Shown: positions 45,056 through 55,685, numbered from the stretch's first letter. The stretch: DNA of 64,000 nucleotides from Gordonia polyisoprenivorans NBRC 16320 = JCM 10675 (GCF_000241325.1 NZ_BAEI01000031.1:543337-607336); one strand, 5' to 3'. The notes: a model not told the origin generated them from the letters alone. Numbers and translations are program-made.

Positions 45056-46348
45056 CTACATGGCGTGCGGGTACACCGTCAGCATGTGGGCCCCGAACCA
45101 TGAACTGGCCAACACGATCGGCACCATCACGGCCACCCCGATCGCCGGGCGGGCCCGGGCGAGGACGATGGCCAGCGGCAGGAGCAGCACGAACGCGGGC
45201 AACAGCAGCCGGGGCCGACTCATCATGAGACCACTCGACGCCACGATCGACGCGGTGACCAGAACGCCGTAGGTCAGGACCGGCCACGGCAGCCGAGCCC
45301 ACAGCGCCACCACCACCATCACCAGCGTCGCGACGATGATCCACGACGTCGCGACCGGTGCCACCTCGCCGGAGTTCACCAGTTGATCGTTGACGAAGGT
45401 GAATGCCGCCACGCCCCAATCGAAGCGGGTGTCCCAGCCCTGGGTCTGGATCGTGAACCACCCTGTCGGCGAGCCGGTCTGGGCCCACACCACGGCCAGG
45501 TAACCGAGGTAGCCGAGCGGGCTGAGGACCACCGCGAACCAGGCGCGGGCGGGCGCCCACCCCGACCCTGACCGCCCCGACTGGCCGAACAGGTCCATCA
45601 GCGCGGCCAGCATCACCACCCCGATGACGACCACCGCGGTCGGACGGACCGTCCCGACCAGACACGCGCAGAGCCCGGCAAGCACCCACCGCCGCTGCAA
45701 CACACCCACCAGCGCCCAGATGCTCAGCGCACAGAACAGCGTCTCGGTGTAGGCCATGTTGAGGACCACCGACATCGGGGTCGCCGCGAAGATCGCGACG
45801 AGATACAGCCCGACCCGCCGGGCATACGAGTTACCCGCGTCGGTGTGGTCGAGAGCAGCGAGCATCGGTGTCCGCCCGGCCATGCGCTCCACGCACAGCA
45901 CGCCCAACCGCGCCGTCCCCACCGCGGCCACACAGCCGAGCACCAGATTCAGCAGTACGGCGGCGCCGAACGGACTCAGGAACGGAAGGTGGGCCAGCGT
46001 TCCCACGGCGTACGGATAGCCGGGAAAGAAGGCGAAGGCGGTGTCGGCGGTGTGGTAGCCGCGGGCGTCGGTGAGCTCGACGGGCACACCGTCGTATCCG
46101 TGTTCGGCGATCGCGAGCATCCATTTGCCGTCCCACGCCGACAACGACTCCCGCAGCGACGAGCCGCGCAGCGCGTCGAATCGGGCCAGCACGAGAATCC
46201 CGACGGCACGAATCAGCAGGAAGATGCCGATCGGCGCGAGCCATGACCGCCACTCGGGGGTGGGCAGCGCGCTCGCCGCCGACGCGTGCGTCGGTTCGCC
46301 GGGGTCGGGTGTGCGCGCGTCGCGGCCGACGGCACTCGTGGTGGACAC
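45056..46348 (-). CDS. PIG-V-like polytopic mannosyltransferase
   Basis: The 430-residue GT-C enzyme has an N-terminal external loop with the acidic motif LRESLSAWDGKWMLAIAEHGYDG, about nine to ten membrane helices and FAFFPGYPYAVG plus MAYTETLFCALSIWAL, hallmarks of the PIG-V/GPI mannosyltransferase 2 family. In actinobacteria such proteins use polyprenyl-phosphate mannose to mannosylate envelope glycolipids. TACCAT ends six bases before GTG 46348, indicating a leaderless mRNA. It is divergent from ask. Confidence 0.82.
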   Translation of the reverse strand: MSTTSAVGRDARTPDPGEPTHASAASALPTPEWRSWLAPIGIFLLIRAVGILVLARFDALRGSSLRESLSAWDGKWMLAIAEHGYDGVPVELTDARGYHTADTAFAFFPGYPYAVGTLAHLPFLSPFGAAVLLNLVLGCVAAVGTARLGVLCVERMAGRTPMLAALDHTDAGNSYARRVGLYLVAIFAATPMSVVLNMAYTETLFCALSIWALVGVLQRRWVLAGLCACLVGTVRPTAVVVIGVVMLAALMDLFGQSGRSGSGWAPARAWFAVVLSPLGYLGYLAVVWAQTGSPTGWFTIQTQGWDTRFDWGVAAFTFVNDQLVNSGEVAPVATSWIIVATLVMVVVALWARLPWPVLTYGVLVTASIVASSGLMMSRPRLLLPAFVLLLPLAIVLARARPAIGVAVMVPIVLASSWFGAHMLTVYPHAM

Positions 46349-46504
46349 GCAGAGATGGTAGGTCAGCGACCTGTGGAAAGCGCGACCTGTGGAAAGTGTG
46401 ATCTGGGCGGGGCGCCGAGCGGCGGCTGCGAGGTGCACGAGGGCCGCCGGTAAGGTTGTCCCGGCAAACAACGCATCGACACACCTTGCAGGAGGGCAGC
46501 CGAC

Positions 46505-47770
46505 GTGGCACTCGTGGTGCAGAAATATGGCGGATCCTCGGTCGCCTCGGCCGAGCGGATTCGTCGTGTCGCCGAGCGCATCGTCGAAACCAAGAAGCAG
46601 GGCAACGACGTCGTCGTGGTCGTCTCGGCGATGGGTGACACGACCGATGAGCTGCTCGATCTGGCCCAGCAGGTCAATCCGGCGCCTCCGGCCCGCGAGA
46701 TGGACATGTTGCTGACCTCCGGTGAGCGCATCTCCAACGCGCTGGTGGCGATGGCGATCAGTTCGCTCGGCGCGCAGGCGCAGTCGTTCACCGGCTCGCA
46801 GGCCGGGGTGATCACCACCAGCAGCCACGGATCGGCCAAGATCATCGACGTCACGCCGGGGCGCGTCCGCGCGGCGCTCGACGAGGGCAAGATCGTGCTG
46901 GTCGCCGGCTTCCAGGGCGTCTCGCAGGACACCAAGGACATCACCACGCTGGGCCGCGGCGGCTCGGACACCACCGCCGTCGCGCTCGCCGCGGCGTTGG
47001 AGGCCGACGTCTGTGAGATCTACACCGACGTCGACGGCGTCTACACCGCCGATCCGCGCATCGTGCCCGATGCCCGGCGGCTCGAGACCGTCTCCTTCGA
47101 GGAGATGCTGGAGATGGCCGCGTGCGGCGCCAAGGTCCTGATGCTGCGGTGCGTGGAATACGCCCGCCGATACAACGTTCCCGTTCACGTGCGCTCGTCG
47201 TACTCGACCAAACCCGGCACGATGGTGGCCGGATCGATGGAGGACATCCCCGTGGAAGAAGCGATTCTCACCGGCGTCGCGCACGATCGCAGCGAGGCCA
47301 AGATCACCGTCGTCGGACTCGAGGACCGGCCGGGCTACGCCGCCAAGGTGTTCCGCGCGGTCGCCGACGCCGAGATCAACATCGACATGGTGCTGCAGAA
47401 CATCTCCAAGGTCGACACCGGCAAGACCGACATTACCTTCACCCTGCCGCGTGAGCTCGGGCCGCTCGGCGTGGAGAAGTTGACCAAGCTGCAGCAGGAG
47501 ATCGGGTTCACCGAGGTCCTCTACGACGATCACATCGGCAAGGTGTCGCTGGTCGGCGCGGGCATGAAGAGCCATCCCGGCGTCACCGCCACCTTCTGTG
47601 AGGCGTTGAGCGAGGCCGGCATCAACATCGAACTCATCTCCACCTCCGAGATCCGGATCTCGGTGCTGTGCCGCGACACCGAACTCGACGACGCGGTGCG
47701 CGCGCTGCACGCCGCGTTCGATCTCGGTGGCGACGAGGAAGCCGTCGTCTACGCGGGAACGGGGCGGTAA
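46505..47770 (+). CDS. ask: Aspartate kinase
   Basis: Phosphorylates aspartate for lysine, threonine, methionine and diaminopimelate synthesis. The 421-residue protein has the kinase start [38 protein letters not shown], and two C-terminal ACT domains ([18 protein letters not shown] and [19 protein letters not shown]). GTG 46505 follows GGAGG. As in C. glutamicum lysC, an internal in-frame ATG at 47237 ([15 protein letters not shown]) could start a separate beta subunit made only of the ACT domains. A TAAGGT hexamer at 46452-46457 is a possible -10. asd follows as a second gene. Confidence 0.95.
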   Translation: MALVVQKYGGSSVASAERIRRVAERIVETKKQGNDVVVVVSAMGDTTDELLDLAQQVNPAPPAREMDMLLTSGERISNALVAMAISSLGAQAQSFTGSQAGVITTSSHGSAKIIDVTPGRVRAALDEGKIVLVAGFQGVSQDTKDITTLGRGGSDTTAVALAAALEADVCEIYTDVDGVYTADPRIVPDARRLETVSFEEMLEMAACGAKVLMLRCVEYARRYNVPVHVRSSYSTKPGTMVAGSMEDIPVEEAILTGVAHDRSEAKITVVGLEDRPGYAAKVFRAVADAEINIDMVLQNISKVDTGKTDITFTLPRELGPLGVEKLTKLQQEIGFTEVLYDDHIGKVSLVGAGMKSHPGVTATFCEALSEAGINIELISTSEIRISVLCRDTELDDAVRALHAAFDLGGDEEAVVYAGTGR

Positions 47771-48835
<1,065 letters not shown>

Positions 48836-48883
48836 CGGGCGCACGATCATTCCCTCACCCCTTCGACCGTAAGGCGTTGCGCC

Positions 48884-49912
48884 ATGTCCGCACCCGACTC
48901 CCCGTCCCTCGACTCGCGGCTGGGGCATTACTACGTGATCGACGAGCCGTACCTGGTCGGTCGCGAGAAGGTGCGCGAGTACGCGCGTGCGGTGCAGGAT
49001 TATCACCCCGCGCACCGTGACGAGAAAGCCGCTGCGCAACTGGGATATTCGGGTGTGGTGACGCCGCTGACCTTCACCTCGATCCCGGCGATGGCCGCCA
49101 ACCGCGACCTGTTCGAGTCGGTCGTCGTCGGCTACGAGACCTATGTGCAGACCGAGCAGGTCTTCGAGCAGCACCGGCCGATCGTCGCCGGTGACGAACT
49201 GACCACCGACGTCGAGTTGTCCTCGGTCCGGCGGGTGGCCGGCCGTGACCTCATCACCGTCACCAACACCTTCACCGACGCCCACGGCGAGGTGGTGCAC
49301 ACCATGCACACCACCGTGGTCGGGGTGACCGCCGACGAGGTCGACCCGGGGATCTCCGACGCGGTGCGCAGCATCATGGTGCACGACGTCAACATGCTCT
49401 CCGCCGAACAGTCGGATGCGGAGTATCGCAAGACGGTGCGACCCGAAGGGGAACAACGCATTTCCACCGGCGGTGCCGATCGCGATCCGGGATCGTTACG
49501 GTTCGAGGACCTCTCCGTCGGCGACGAACTGCCGACGCGTCACGCCCGGCTGTCACGCGGCGATCTGGTGAATTACGCGGGGGTGTCCGGTGACGGCAAC
49601 CCGATTCACTGGGACGAGTCGATCGCGAAGCTGGCCGGGCTGCCCGACGTCATCGCGCACGGCATGCTGACCATGGGTCTCGGCGCGGGTTTTGTCTCCG
49701 CCTGGTCGGGCGATCCCGGTGCGGTGACCCGCTATTCGGTGCGCCTGTCGCAGGTGGCGGTGGTCTCGGCCGCCGAGGGTGGCGACATCGAATTCAGTGG
49801 GCGGATCAAGTCTCTCGACGCCGAGACCCGCAGCGGCGTGGTCATCATCGTCGCGAAGTCCGGCGGCCGCAAGATCTTCGGGCTGGCGACGATGAACGTG
49901 CGCTTCGCCTGA
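48884..49912 (+). CDS. Fused (3R)-hydroxyacyl-ACP dehydratase HadA/HadB
   Basis: Two hot-dog domains are joined in 342 residues. The N-terminal half (about 10-150) is a HadA-like MaoC dehydratase N domain (GREKVREYARAVQDYHPAHRD). The C-terminal half (about 200-340) is HadB-like with the catalytic hydratase-2 motif YAGVSGDGNPIHWDE followed by IAHGMLTMGL. In mycobacteria HadA and HadB are separate subunits of the FAS-II dehydratase for mycolic acid elongation; here they are one chain. Proximity to asd appears incidental. Confidence 0.85.
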   Translation: MSAPDSPSLDSRLGHYYVIDEPYLVGREKVREYARAVQDYHPAHRDEKAAAQLGYSGVVTPLTFTSIPAMAANRDLFESVVVGYETYVQTEQVFEQHRPIVAGDELTTDVELSSVRRVAGRDLITVTNTFTDAHGEVVHTMHTTVVGVTADEVDPGISDAVRSIMVHDVNMLSAEQSDAEYRKTVRPEGEQRISTGGADRDPGSLRFEDLSVGDELPTRHARLSRGDLVNYAGVSGDGNPIHWDESIAKLAGLPDVIAHGMLTMGLGAGFVSAWSGDPGAVTRYSVRLSQVAVVSAAEGGDIEFSGRIKSLDAETRSGVVIIVAKSGGRKIFGLATMNVRFA

Positions 49913-49985
49913 CGCCTGGAATTCCTGACGGCCGGAATTCCTGACGCCCGAAAGGGCGACGCGCCCAACATATGTGGCGGGCTGA

Positions 49986-50693
49986 TCAGCTGCGCTCGTC
50001 GGCGACCGCTTGTGCCGCCTCGTCGATGATCGCGCGCATGGCGTTCTCGGCGGTGTCGGGTTCGCCGAGCCGGATTGCGCGGGCGACGTCGTCGTGCAGC
50101 GCGATGGCCGCGGGATTGGGCCGCGCCGGCATCATGCCGTGATGGGTACGGCCGGCGAGGACCTCGCCGACCACCCCGGTCAGTGCCCGGAACATCTCGT
50201 TGCCGCTGGCCTCGAGGAGGCCGCGGTGAAAGATCTTGTCGGCCAACAGGTAGGCGTCGAGGTCTCCGGTCCGCCCGTGCACGGCCATGTCGGAGGCCGC
50301 GGCGGCGAGTACGCGGCACTGGTGTTCGTCGGCGCGCTGGGCGGCCAGCGCGGCCGCGGCGGGCTCGATACCCCGGCGTAGTTCGGACAGCGTCAGCAGG
50401 AAGGCGGCGCGATCGGCGCCGTCGAGGCGCCACCGGATCAGTCGCGGGTCGAACACGCTCCAGCGGGTTCGGGGCTGCACGGTGATCCCCACGCGTCGCC
50501 GGGACGCGACGAGTCCCATCGACTCGAGCACGCGGATCACCTCGCGAGCCAGGGTGCGGGAGACCGCGAACTCGGTTCCGATCCCGTCGAGGGTCACCAC
50601 GGCACCCTCGGACAGAACGCCGGAGGCGATGCGCACCCCGAGTTCGGTGAGCACCTGTTCGTGCCGATCGGTGGGGGCAGTGGTCTCGGTCAC
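49986..50693 (-). CDS. gntR: GntR/FadR-type (FCD) gluconate operon regulator
   Basis: The 235-residue protein has an N-terminal GntR winged helix (LGVRIASGVLSEGAVVTL, VSRTLAREVIRVLESMGLV) and a C-terminal FCD ligand domain (ELRRGIEPAAAALAAQRA, FHRGLLEASGNEMFRALTG, HDDVARAIRLGEPDTAENAMRAII). It is divergent from gluconokinase and gluconate permease genes, so it most likely represses them unless gluconate or its phosphate is present. Confidence 0.87.
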   Translation of the reverse strand: MTETTAPTDRHEQVLTELGVRIASGVLSEGAVVTLDGIGTEFAVSRTLAREVIRVLESMGLVASRRRVGITVQPRTRWSVFDPRLIRWRLDGADRAAFLLTLSELRRGIEPAAAALAAQRADEHQCRVLAAAASDMAVHGRTGDLDAYLLADKIFHRGLLEASGNEMFRALTGVVGEVLAGRTHHGMMPARPNPAAIALHDDVARAIRLGEPDTAENAMRAIIDEAAQAVADERS

Positions 50694-50718
50694 CCAATCA
50701 TCTTCTCATTTACGTAGA

Positions 50719-50734
50719 GGAGCTGCGCAGCTCC
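50719..50734. promoter_or_regulatory. 16-bp perfect palindrome upstream of gntR
   Basis: GGAGCTGCGCAGCTCC is a perfect palindrome 26 bases upstream of the gntR start and about 115 bases upstream of gntK. It may be a regulator site or a 5-prime hairpin of the gntR transcript. Confidence 0.4.
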
Positions 50735-50847
50735 GCTGTTTATCGCTCCGCGACCAGTAAAGGCCGATGATTCACGGCGTTCACTTGCAATAGTCATACC
50801 TTTGAGGCAGTCTATGTGACCAGTAGCACAGCAGCAGAGGAGCGGGC

Positions 50848-51363
50848 ATGGGGTCACCGGTGGTGGTCATGGGAGTTTCCGGATCGGGGAAGTCGACGGT
50901 CGGCGCCGCGTTGGCGCAGCGCCTGCGGGTGCCGTTCGCGGACGCCGACGACTTTCATCCGCAGTCGAACATCGACAAGATGACGGCCGGTCACGCCCTG
51001 ACCGACGTCGACCGGCAGCCGTGGCTCGACCTCATCGGGGACTGGCTCGGTGAGCACGGCGACGGCGGGGTGATGAGCTGTTCGGCGCTCAAGCGTGCCT
51101 ACCGCGACCGCTTGCGCAGCCACCGCCCGGACACCGTCTTCGTCCACCTCGACGGGCCGCTCGAGGTGATCGCGCGGCGGCAGGCGTCTCGACCCGGGCA
51201 CTTCATGCCGGCATCGCTGCTGCACTCCCAGTTCGACATCCTGGAGCCGCTCGGGTCCGACGAGCGTGGAGTGATCGTCGATGTCGACCAGCCCATCGAC
51301 GTCATCATCGACCGCATCGTCGCCGCGCCACTGATCACCGATGCCACCGGAGGCACCCGATGA
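50848..51363 (+). CDS. gntK: Gluconokinase
   Basis: The 171-residue P-loop kinase has GVSGSGKSTVGAALAQRL, the acceptor-binding FADADDFHPQSNIDKM, LTDVDRQPWLDLI and CSALKRAYRDRLR. It phosphorylates gluconate to 6-phosphogluconate for the pentose phosphate pathway. GAGGAG lies about ten bases before ATG 50848. Its stop overlaps the permease start, so the two form one operon. Confidence 0.94.
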   Translation: MGSPVVVMGVSGSGKSTVGAALAQRLRVPFADADDFHPQSNIDKMTAGHALTDVDRQPWLDLIGDWLGEHGDGGVMSCSALKRAYRDRLRSHRPDTVFVHLDGPLEVIARRQASRPGHFMPASLLHSQFDILEPLGSDERGVIVDVDQPIDVIIDRIVAAPLITDATGGTR

Positions 51364-52814
51364 ACACGCTCACCGTCCTCGCCGCCGACACAAAACTGCC
51401 CGACCCGGTCGGCTCCGGCTGGCATCTCGTCGTCGCCGCACTCGCGGGCATCGCCGTCATCGTCGCCCTCATCACGTGGGCCAAGGTTCATCCCTTCCTC
51501 GCGCTGATCGCCGGTGCTGCCACCGTGGGAATCGTTGCCGGCGAATCGGTTCCGAAGGTCATCGACTCGTTCACCTCGGGCTTCGGATCCACCGCGGCCG
51601 GGGTGGGCATCCTCATCGTGCTCGGAGCGATGTTCGCCAAACTGCTCGCCGACTCCGGTGGTGCCGACGAGATCGTCGACACCATCGTCGGCCACGCCGG
51701 GCCGCGGATGCTGCCATGGGCGATGGCCCTCGTGGGTGCGGTCATCGGTCTGCCGATGTTCTTCGAGATCGGCCTGGTGTTGTTGATGCCGGTCATCTAC
51801 CTCGTCGCCCGGCGCTCGGGCCTCGGCCTGATCCCGATCGGTATCCCGGCGCTCGCCGGACTCTCGGCCATGCACGGCTTCGTCCCGCCGCATCCCGGGC
51901 CGCTCGTCGCCATCGACGCGCTGCACGCCGACCTCGGTCTGACCTTGGCTCTCGGTGTGGCCGTGGCGATCCCGACCATCATCGTCGCCGGTCCGCTGTT
52001 CGGCACGCTGGCCGGGCGGTGGGTCGTCATCGACGCACCCCGTACCTTCGATGCCGACCCGGGAACCGTCGGCGCCCACCCCGAGGGTTCTCCGGCAGTA
52101 GCTGAATCAGATTCCACCGCAACACCTTCGGTGCGGTCGCCGAAGGGCCCGGGATTCGGCATCACCCTGGCGACGGTCCTGTTGCCGGTGGTGCTGATGC
52201 TCGGCAAGGCCATCGCCGAGATCATCGTCGACGACGACGGTCAATGGCTCCGCAAGATTCTCGACGTGCTCGGTACGCCATTGGTCGCACTGCTGATCGC
52301 CGTCGTCGTCGCGATGTTCACCCTCGGGCGGCGCTCGGGCATGACCCGCGACACCCTGTCGTCCTGTGTGGGATCGTCGCTGCCGCCGATCGCGGGCATC
52401 CTGTTGATCGTCTCGGCCGGTGGCGGATTCAAACAGGTCCTTGTCGACACCGGCATCGGCACCCTGCTCGCCGACTGGGCGTCGGCCGCGAACATCTCGG
52501 TCATCCTGCTCGGCTGGGTGCTCGCCGCGCTCATCCGCGTCGCCACCGGATCGGCCACCGTCGCCACCATCACCGCGTCGTCGTTGATGCTCGGACTCGT
52601 CGACGGGCTGAGTTCGGGTCAGGTGTCGCTGGTGGTTCTGGCGATCGGCGCCGGCTCGGTCTTTCTCTCACACGTCAACGACGCGGGATTCTGGCTGGTC
52701 AAGGAGTATTTCGGGATGAGCGTCGGGCAGACCTTCAAGACCTGGTCGGCAATGGAGACGATCCTGTCGGTGACCGGACTGATCGTGGTGTCGGTGCTCG
52801 GCCTCGTGGTCTGA
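51360..52814 (+). CDS. gntP: Gluconate:H+ symporter, GntP family
   Basis: The 484-residue permease has about 12-14 membrane helices with the family block SFTSGFGSTAAGVGILIVLGAM, GLPMFFEIGLVLLMPVIY, HGFVPPHPGPL and, near the end, LSHVNDAGFWLVKEYFG. Its ATG overlaps the gntK stop. It imports gluconate, which gntK phosphorylates. Confidence 0.93.
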   Translation: MNTLTVLAADTKLPDPVGSGWHLVVAALAGIAVIVALITWAKVHPFLALIAGAATVGIVAGESVPKVIDSFTSGFGSTAAGVGILIVLGAMFAKLLADSGGADEIVDTIVGHAGPRMLPWAMALVGAVIGLPMFFEIGLVLLMPVIYLVARRSGLGLIPIGIPALAGLSAMHGFVPPHPGPLVAIDALHADLGLTLALGVAVAIPTIIVAGPLFGTLAGRWVVIDAPRTFDADPGTVGAHPEGSPAVAESDSTATPSVRSPKGPGFGITLATVLLPVVLMLGKAIAEIIVDDDGQWLRKILDVLGTPLVALLIAVVVAMFTLGRRSGMTRDTLSSCVGSSLPPIAGILLIVSAGGGFKQVLVDTGIGTLLADWASAANISVILLGWVLAALIRVATGSATVATITASSLMLGLVDGLSSGQVSLVVLAIGAGSVFLSHVNDAGFWLVKEYFGMSVGQTFKTWSAMETILSVTGLIVVSVLGLVV

Positions 52815-52865
52815 GGGTGACCGGGCTCTACCCCGCGAGGTTACTGTGCGGTAGCTTACCTAGCC

Positions 52866-54149
52866 ATGAGACGAATTCGGGGATTGAACTCATCACGACG
52901 AACCTGGGGGATTCGGGGTGCGGCGGTGCTCACCGCCGGCGCGCTGGCCGCCACCGGAGCGAGCTTGGCAGCACCGTCGGCCCAGGCCGCCGACTTCTAC
53001 ACACCGCCCGCGCACTTCGCGAGCGCACCGGGATCGATCATCCGCAGCGAACTGTCACCGCTGCTGCTGCAGATCCCCGGCATCCCGAACCAGTGGCCGG
53101 GTACCGCCAAGCGCGTCATGTACACCTCGGAATACCAGGACGGCTCGCCGGCCGCGGTGACCGGAACCGTCGTCGAACCGACCGCACCGTGGCGCGGCAA
53201 GGGGCCACGACCGACCGTCGTGCTCGGCCCCGGCACCGTCGGGCAGGGTGATCAGTGCGCCGGGTCGAAGCTCATGTCGTTCCCGTTGGCGATCGATCCG
53301 AGCAAGCCGTCGATCGCGGTGAACTACTCGGGTCTGGAGATGAACCTCCTGCTCATCAACGGTGTGCGCGTGGCGATCACCGACTACATCGGGATGGGCA
53401 CACCCGGCATCCACACCTACGTCAATCGCCTCGAATCCGGCCACGCCATGCTCGACGCCGCGCGCGCTGCGCTGAAGATCGCCGGGGCACCGGCGAATTC
53501 ACCGGTCGCGTTCTCCGGCTACTCGCAGGGCGGTGGTGCGGCGGCATCGGCGGCCGAACTCGCCTCGACCTACGCACCCGACCTCAACGTCAAGGCCACC
53601 TATGCCGGCGCCCCGCCCGCAGACCTGTCGAAGGTGATCGACCGCATCGACGGCACCGCGATCTCCGGTGCCATCGGCTACGCGATCAACGGCCTCGAAG
53701 CCCGGTACCCGGCGCTCAAGACCGTCGTCGACCGGCAGACCAACGCGGCCGGACACACTGCGCTGCAACGGTTGTCGACGCAATGCATCGGTGACACGAT
53801 CCTGTCCTACGGATTCCAGCGAACCAACTCCTGGACCCGCAGCGGGCAACCCTTGTCGGCGATCGTCAACGCCGATCCGCAGGTCCGCAAGATCGTCGGT
53901 GACCAGCTGATCGGCAAGCTCAAGCCCAACGCCCCGGTGTTGCTCGAGGGCGGGATCAACGACGACGTCATCCCGTACGACCAGGTCGCCCAGCTGTATC
54001 GGGACTGGAAAGCCCAGGGCGCCACCGTGTCCATGGTCACCAACACCATCCCGCCGATCTTCCCGGGACTGGTGGTGAACCACGCACTGCCGATGCTCAC
54101 CACACTGTTGCCGGCGACGAATTTCCTCCTCACCGAACTCATCAGGTGA
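52866..54149 (+). CDS. Secreted lipase (LIP family alpha/beta hydrolase)
   Basis: A twin-basic signal peptide (MRRIRG to APSAQA, cleavage before ADFYTPP) leads to a mature enzyme of about 385 residues. The nucleophile elbow is VAFSGYSQGGGAAA; a catalytic Asp is likely in GGINDDVIPYDQ and a His in VVNHALPM, as in secretory lipases. It probably hydrolyses acylglycerols outside the cell. TAGCTT ends eight bases before ATG 52866, suggesting a leaderless mRNA. The next secreted-protein gene begins two bases after its stop. Confidence 0.87.
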   Translation: MRRIRGLNSSRRTWGIRGAAVLTAGALAATGASLAAPSAQAADFYTPPAHFASAPGSIIRSELSPLLLQIPGIPNQWPGTAKRVMYTSEYQDGSPAAVTGTVVEPTAPWRGKGPRPTVVLGPGTVGQGDQCAGSKLMSFPLAIDPSKPSIAVNYSGLEMNLLLINGVRVAITDYIGMGTPGIHTYVNRLESGHAMLDAARAALKIAGAPANSPVAFSGYSQGGGAAASAAELASTYAPDLNVKATYAGAPPADLSKVIDRIDGTAISGAIGYAINGLEARYPALKTVVDRQTNAAGHTALQRLSTQCIGDTILSYGFQRTNSWTRSGQPLSAIVNADPQVRKIVGDQLIGKLKPNAPVLLEGGINDDVIPYDQVAQLYRDWKAQGATVSMVTNTIPPIFPGLVVNHALPMLTTLLPATNFLLTELIR

Positions 54150-54150
54150 C

Positions 54151-55587
54151 ATGACGGGCCGACGGATTGCGGCGGCGGCGGTCGTTGCGCTGGTCGCCGG
54201 CATGGTGTTCGCCGGCGCGGGTCGCGCGGCGGCGGACCCGCCGCCCGATCCGGGGCTGCCGATCCTCGGTCCCGTCGGCACATCGTTGATGCACGGGGAC
54301 CTCGAGTCCACCGACTCCACGCCTCACCCCGGACCCGGCCGCGACGCCCGACTGCTCGCGTCGTCGGTACCGGGTGCCGCGTGCGCGGCGACCTTCATCG
54401 GCAGCGATGGCATGCCGGTCTCGTTGTGCACCAGATACATCGGTGTGCCTGGAGACGGGTCTGCCGGCGGGTTCGCCGTTCCGTCGGTGACGTTGTTCGA
54501 TCCGGCATCCGCCACACCGCTGGCGTCGGTTCAACTGGCCAAGGGCGGATTGCTCGGCGGGGTGTACGGCTACCTCGACGGCCGTGACCGGGTGGTCGTC
54601 GCCGACGGCTCGAACGCGATCCTCTTCGTCGCCCACCGGCACACCGCCCGCGGGTGGCAGGTGTACGTCGACGACCGGATCGACGTGTCCGGGCATATCC
54701 CCGCCGGTGACTCGATCACCGGCCTGGCGCCGGATGGGTTGGGCCGCATCTGGTTTGCGACCACCCACGGTGTGATCGGGACCGTCGACATCGACCGTCG
54801 GGTGCACTCGGTGCACCTGCCGTCCGGCGAGGACCTCGGCAACGGACTCAGCGTCCGCCCCGGTGGCGTCTCGGTGCTCACCACGCACGCGCTGTACGAG
54901 ATGTGGGCGACCCCGGGTGCTGCGCCGCACACGATCTGGCGACAGGCCTACGACCGCGGCCCGGCACGCAAACCCGGCCAGCTCACGTGGGGATCGGGCA
55001 CGACGCCAACGTATTTCGGTCCTGGCGGACACGGCTGGGTGGCCATCGTGGACAATGCCGCGCACCGCCCGTCGCTGATCGTGCGAGACAGCGACACCGG
55101 TCGGCTCGTGTGCACGATGCCGGCCTTCGGCACATCCGGTCAGGGCACCGAGAACTCGCCGATGGCCTGGGGCGACTCACTGGTCATCCCCAGCACCTAC
55201 GGCTACCAGTACCCGCCGATGGCGGTGTCGGGCCCGTCGATCCCTTCGAGTGCGGGCTTCATCGGCGGGTCGACGCGCATCGACGTGACGGCGCACGGAT
55301 GTCATCGGGTCTGGGAGAACAACGACCGCCTCGCGTCGTTGCCGAAGCTCTCCCGCGCCGACGGCCTCATCCACGGCCTCGGATACGGGCCGTATGTGCC
55401 GGGGGCGATCCAACAGAGCGGGCCGGTCGACTACATCGCCAGCGACTTCGCCACCGGCCGGCGGGTGGTCACCCGGCAGGTCGGCATCGCGCCGATCGAC
55501 GAGCCGCTGGAACTGACGGGCACCATCGCCGCCGACGGCACGTTGTGGCAGGCGACGGTCGGTCACATGCTCAAGATCGGCCGCTGA
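54151..55587 (+). CDS. Secreted protein of unknown function, co-transcribed with lipase
   Basis: The 478-residue product has a signal peptide (RRIAAAAVVALVAGMVFAG, cleavage near RAAADPPP). The mature part is rich in short beta-strand segments with recurring turns such as GLAPDGLGRIWFATTHGVIG and TIAADGTLWQATVGHMLKIG, which suggests a beta-propeller; this is judged by eye. Four or five cysteines could form disulfides. The ATG begins two bases after the lipase stop, so the two are co-expressed; a role in lipase folding, surface binding or substrate recognition is possible but unsupported. Confidence 0.65.
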   Translation: MTGRRIAAAAVVALVAGMVFAGAGRAAADPPPDPGLPILGPVGTSLMHGDLESTDSTPHPGPGRDARLLASSVPGAACAATFIGSDGMPVSLCTRYIGVPGDGSAGGFAVPSVTLFDPASATPLASVQLAKGGLLGGVYGYLDGRDRVVVADGSNAILFVAHRHTARGWQVYVDDRIDVSGHIPAGDSITGLAPDGLGRIWFATTHGVIGTVDIDRRVHSVHLPSGEDLGNGLSVRPGGVSVLTTHALYEMWATPGAAPHTIWRQAYDRGPARKPGQLTWGSGTTPTYFGPGGHGWVAIVDNAAHRPSLIVRDSDTGRLVCTMPAFGTSGQGTENSPMAWGDSLVIPSTYGYQYPPMAVSGPSIPSSAGFIGGSTRIDVTAHGCHRVWENNDRLASLPKLSRADGLIHGLGYGPYVPGAIQQSGPVDYIASDFATGRRVVTRQVGIAPIDEPLELTGTIAADGTLWQATVGHMLKIGR

Positions 55588-55685
55588 GGTCCGGTGCTCG
55601 TCGGCCGGCCTCGCGGTACCACCCTCCCCGTGTCTCCTGACCAGGTGCGCCGTCGCGTCGACGCGACGAGTGTCACAATGCGACC

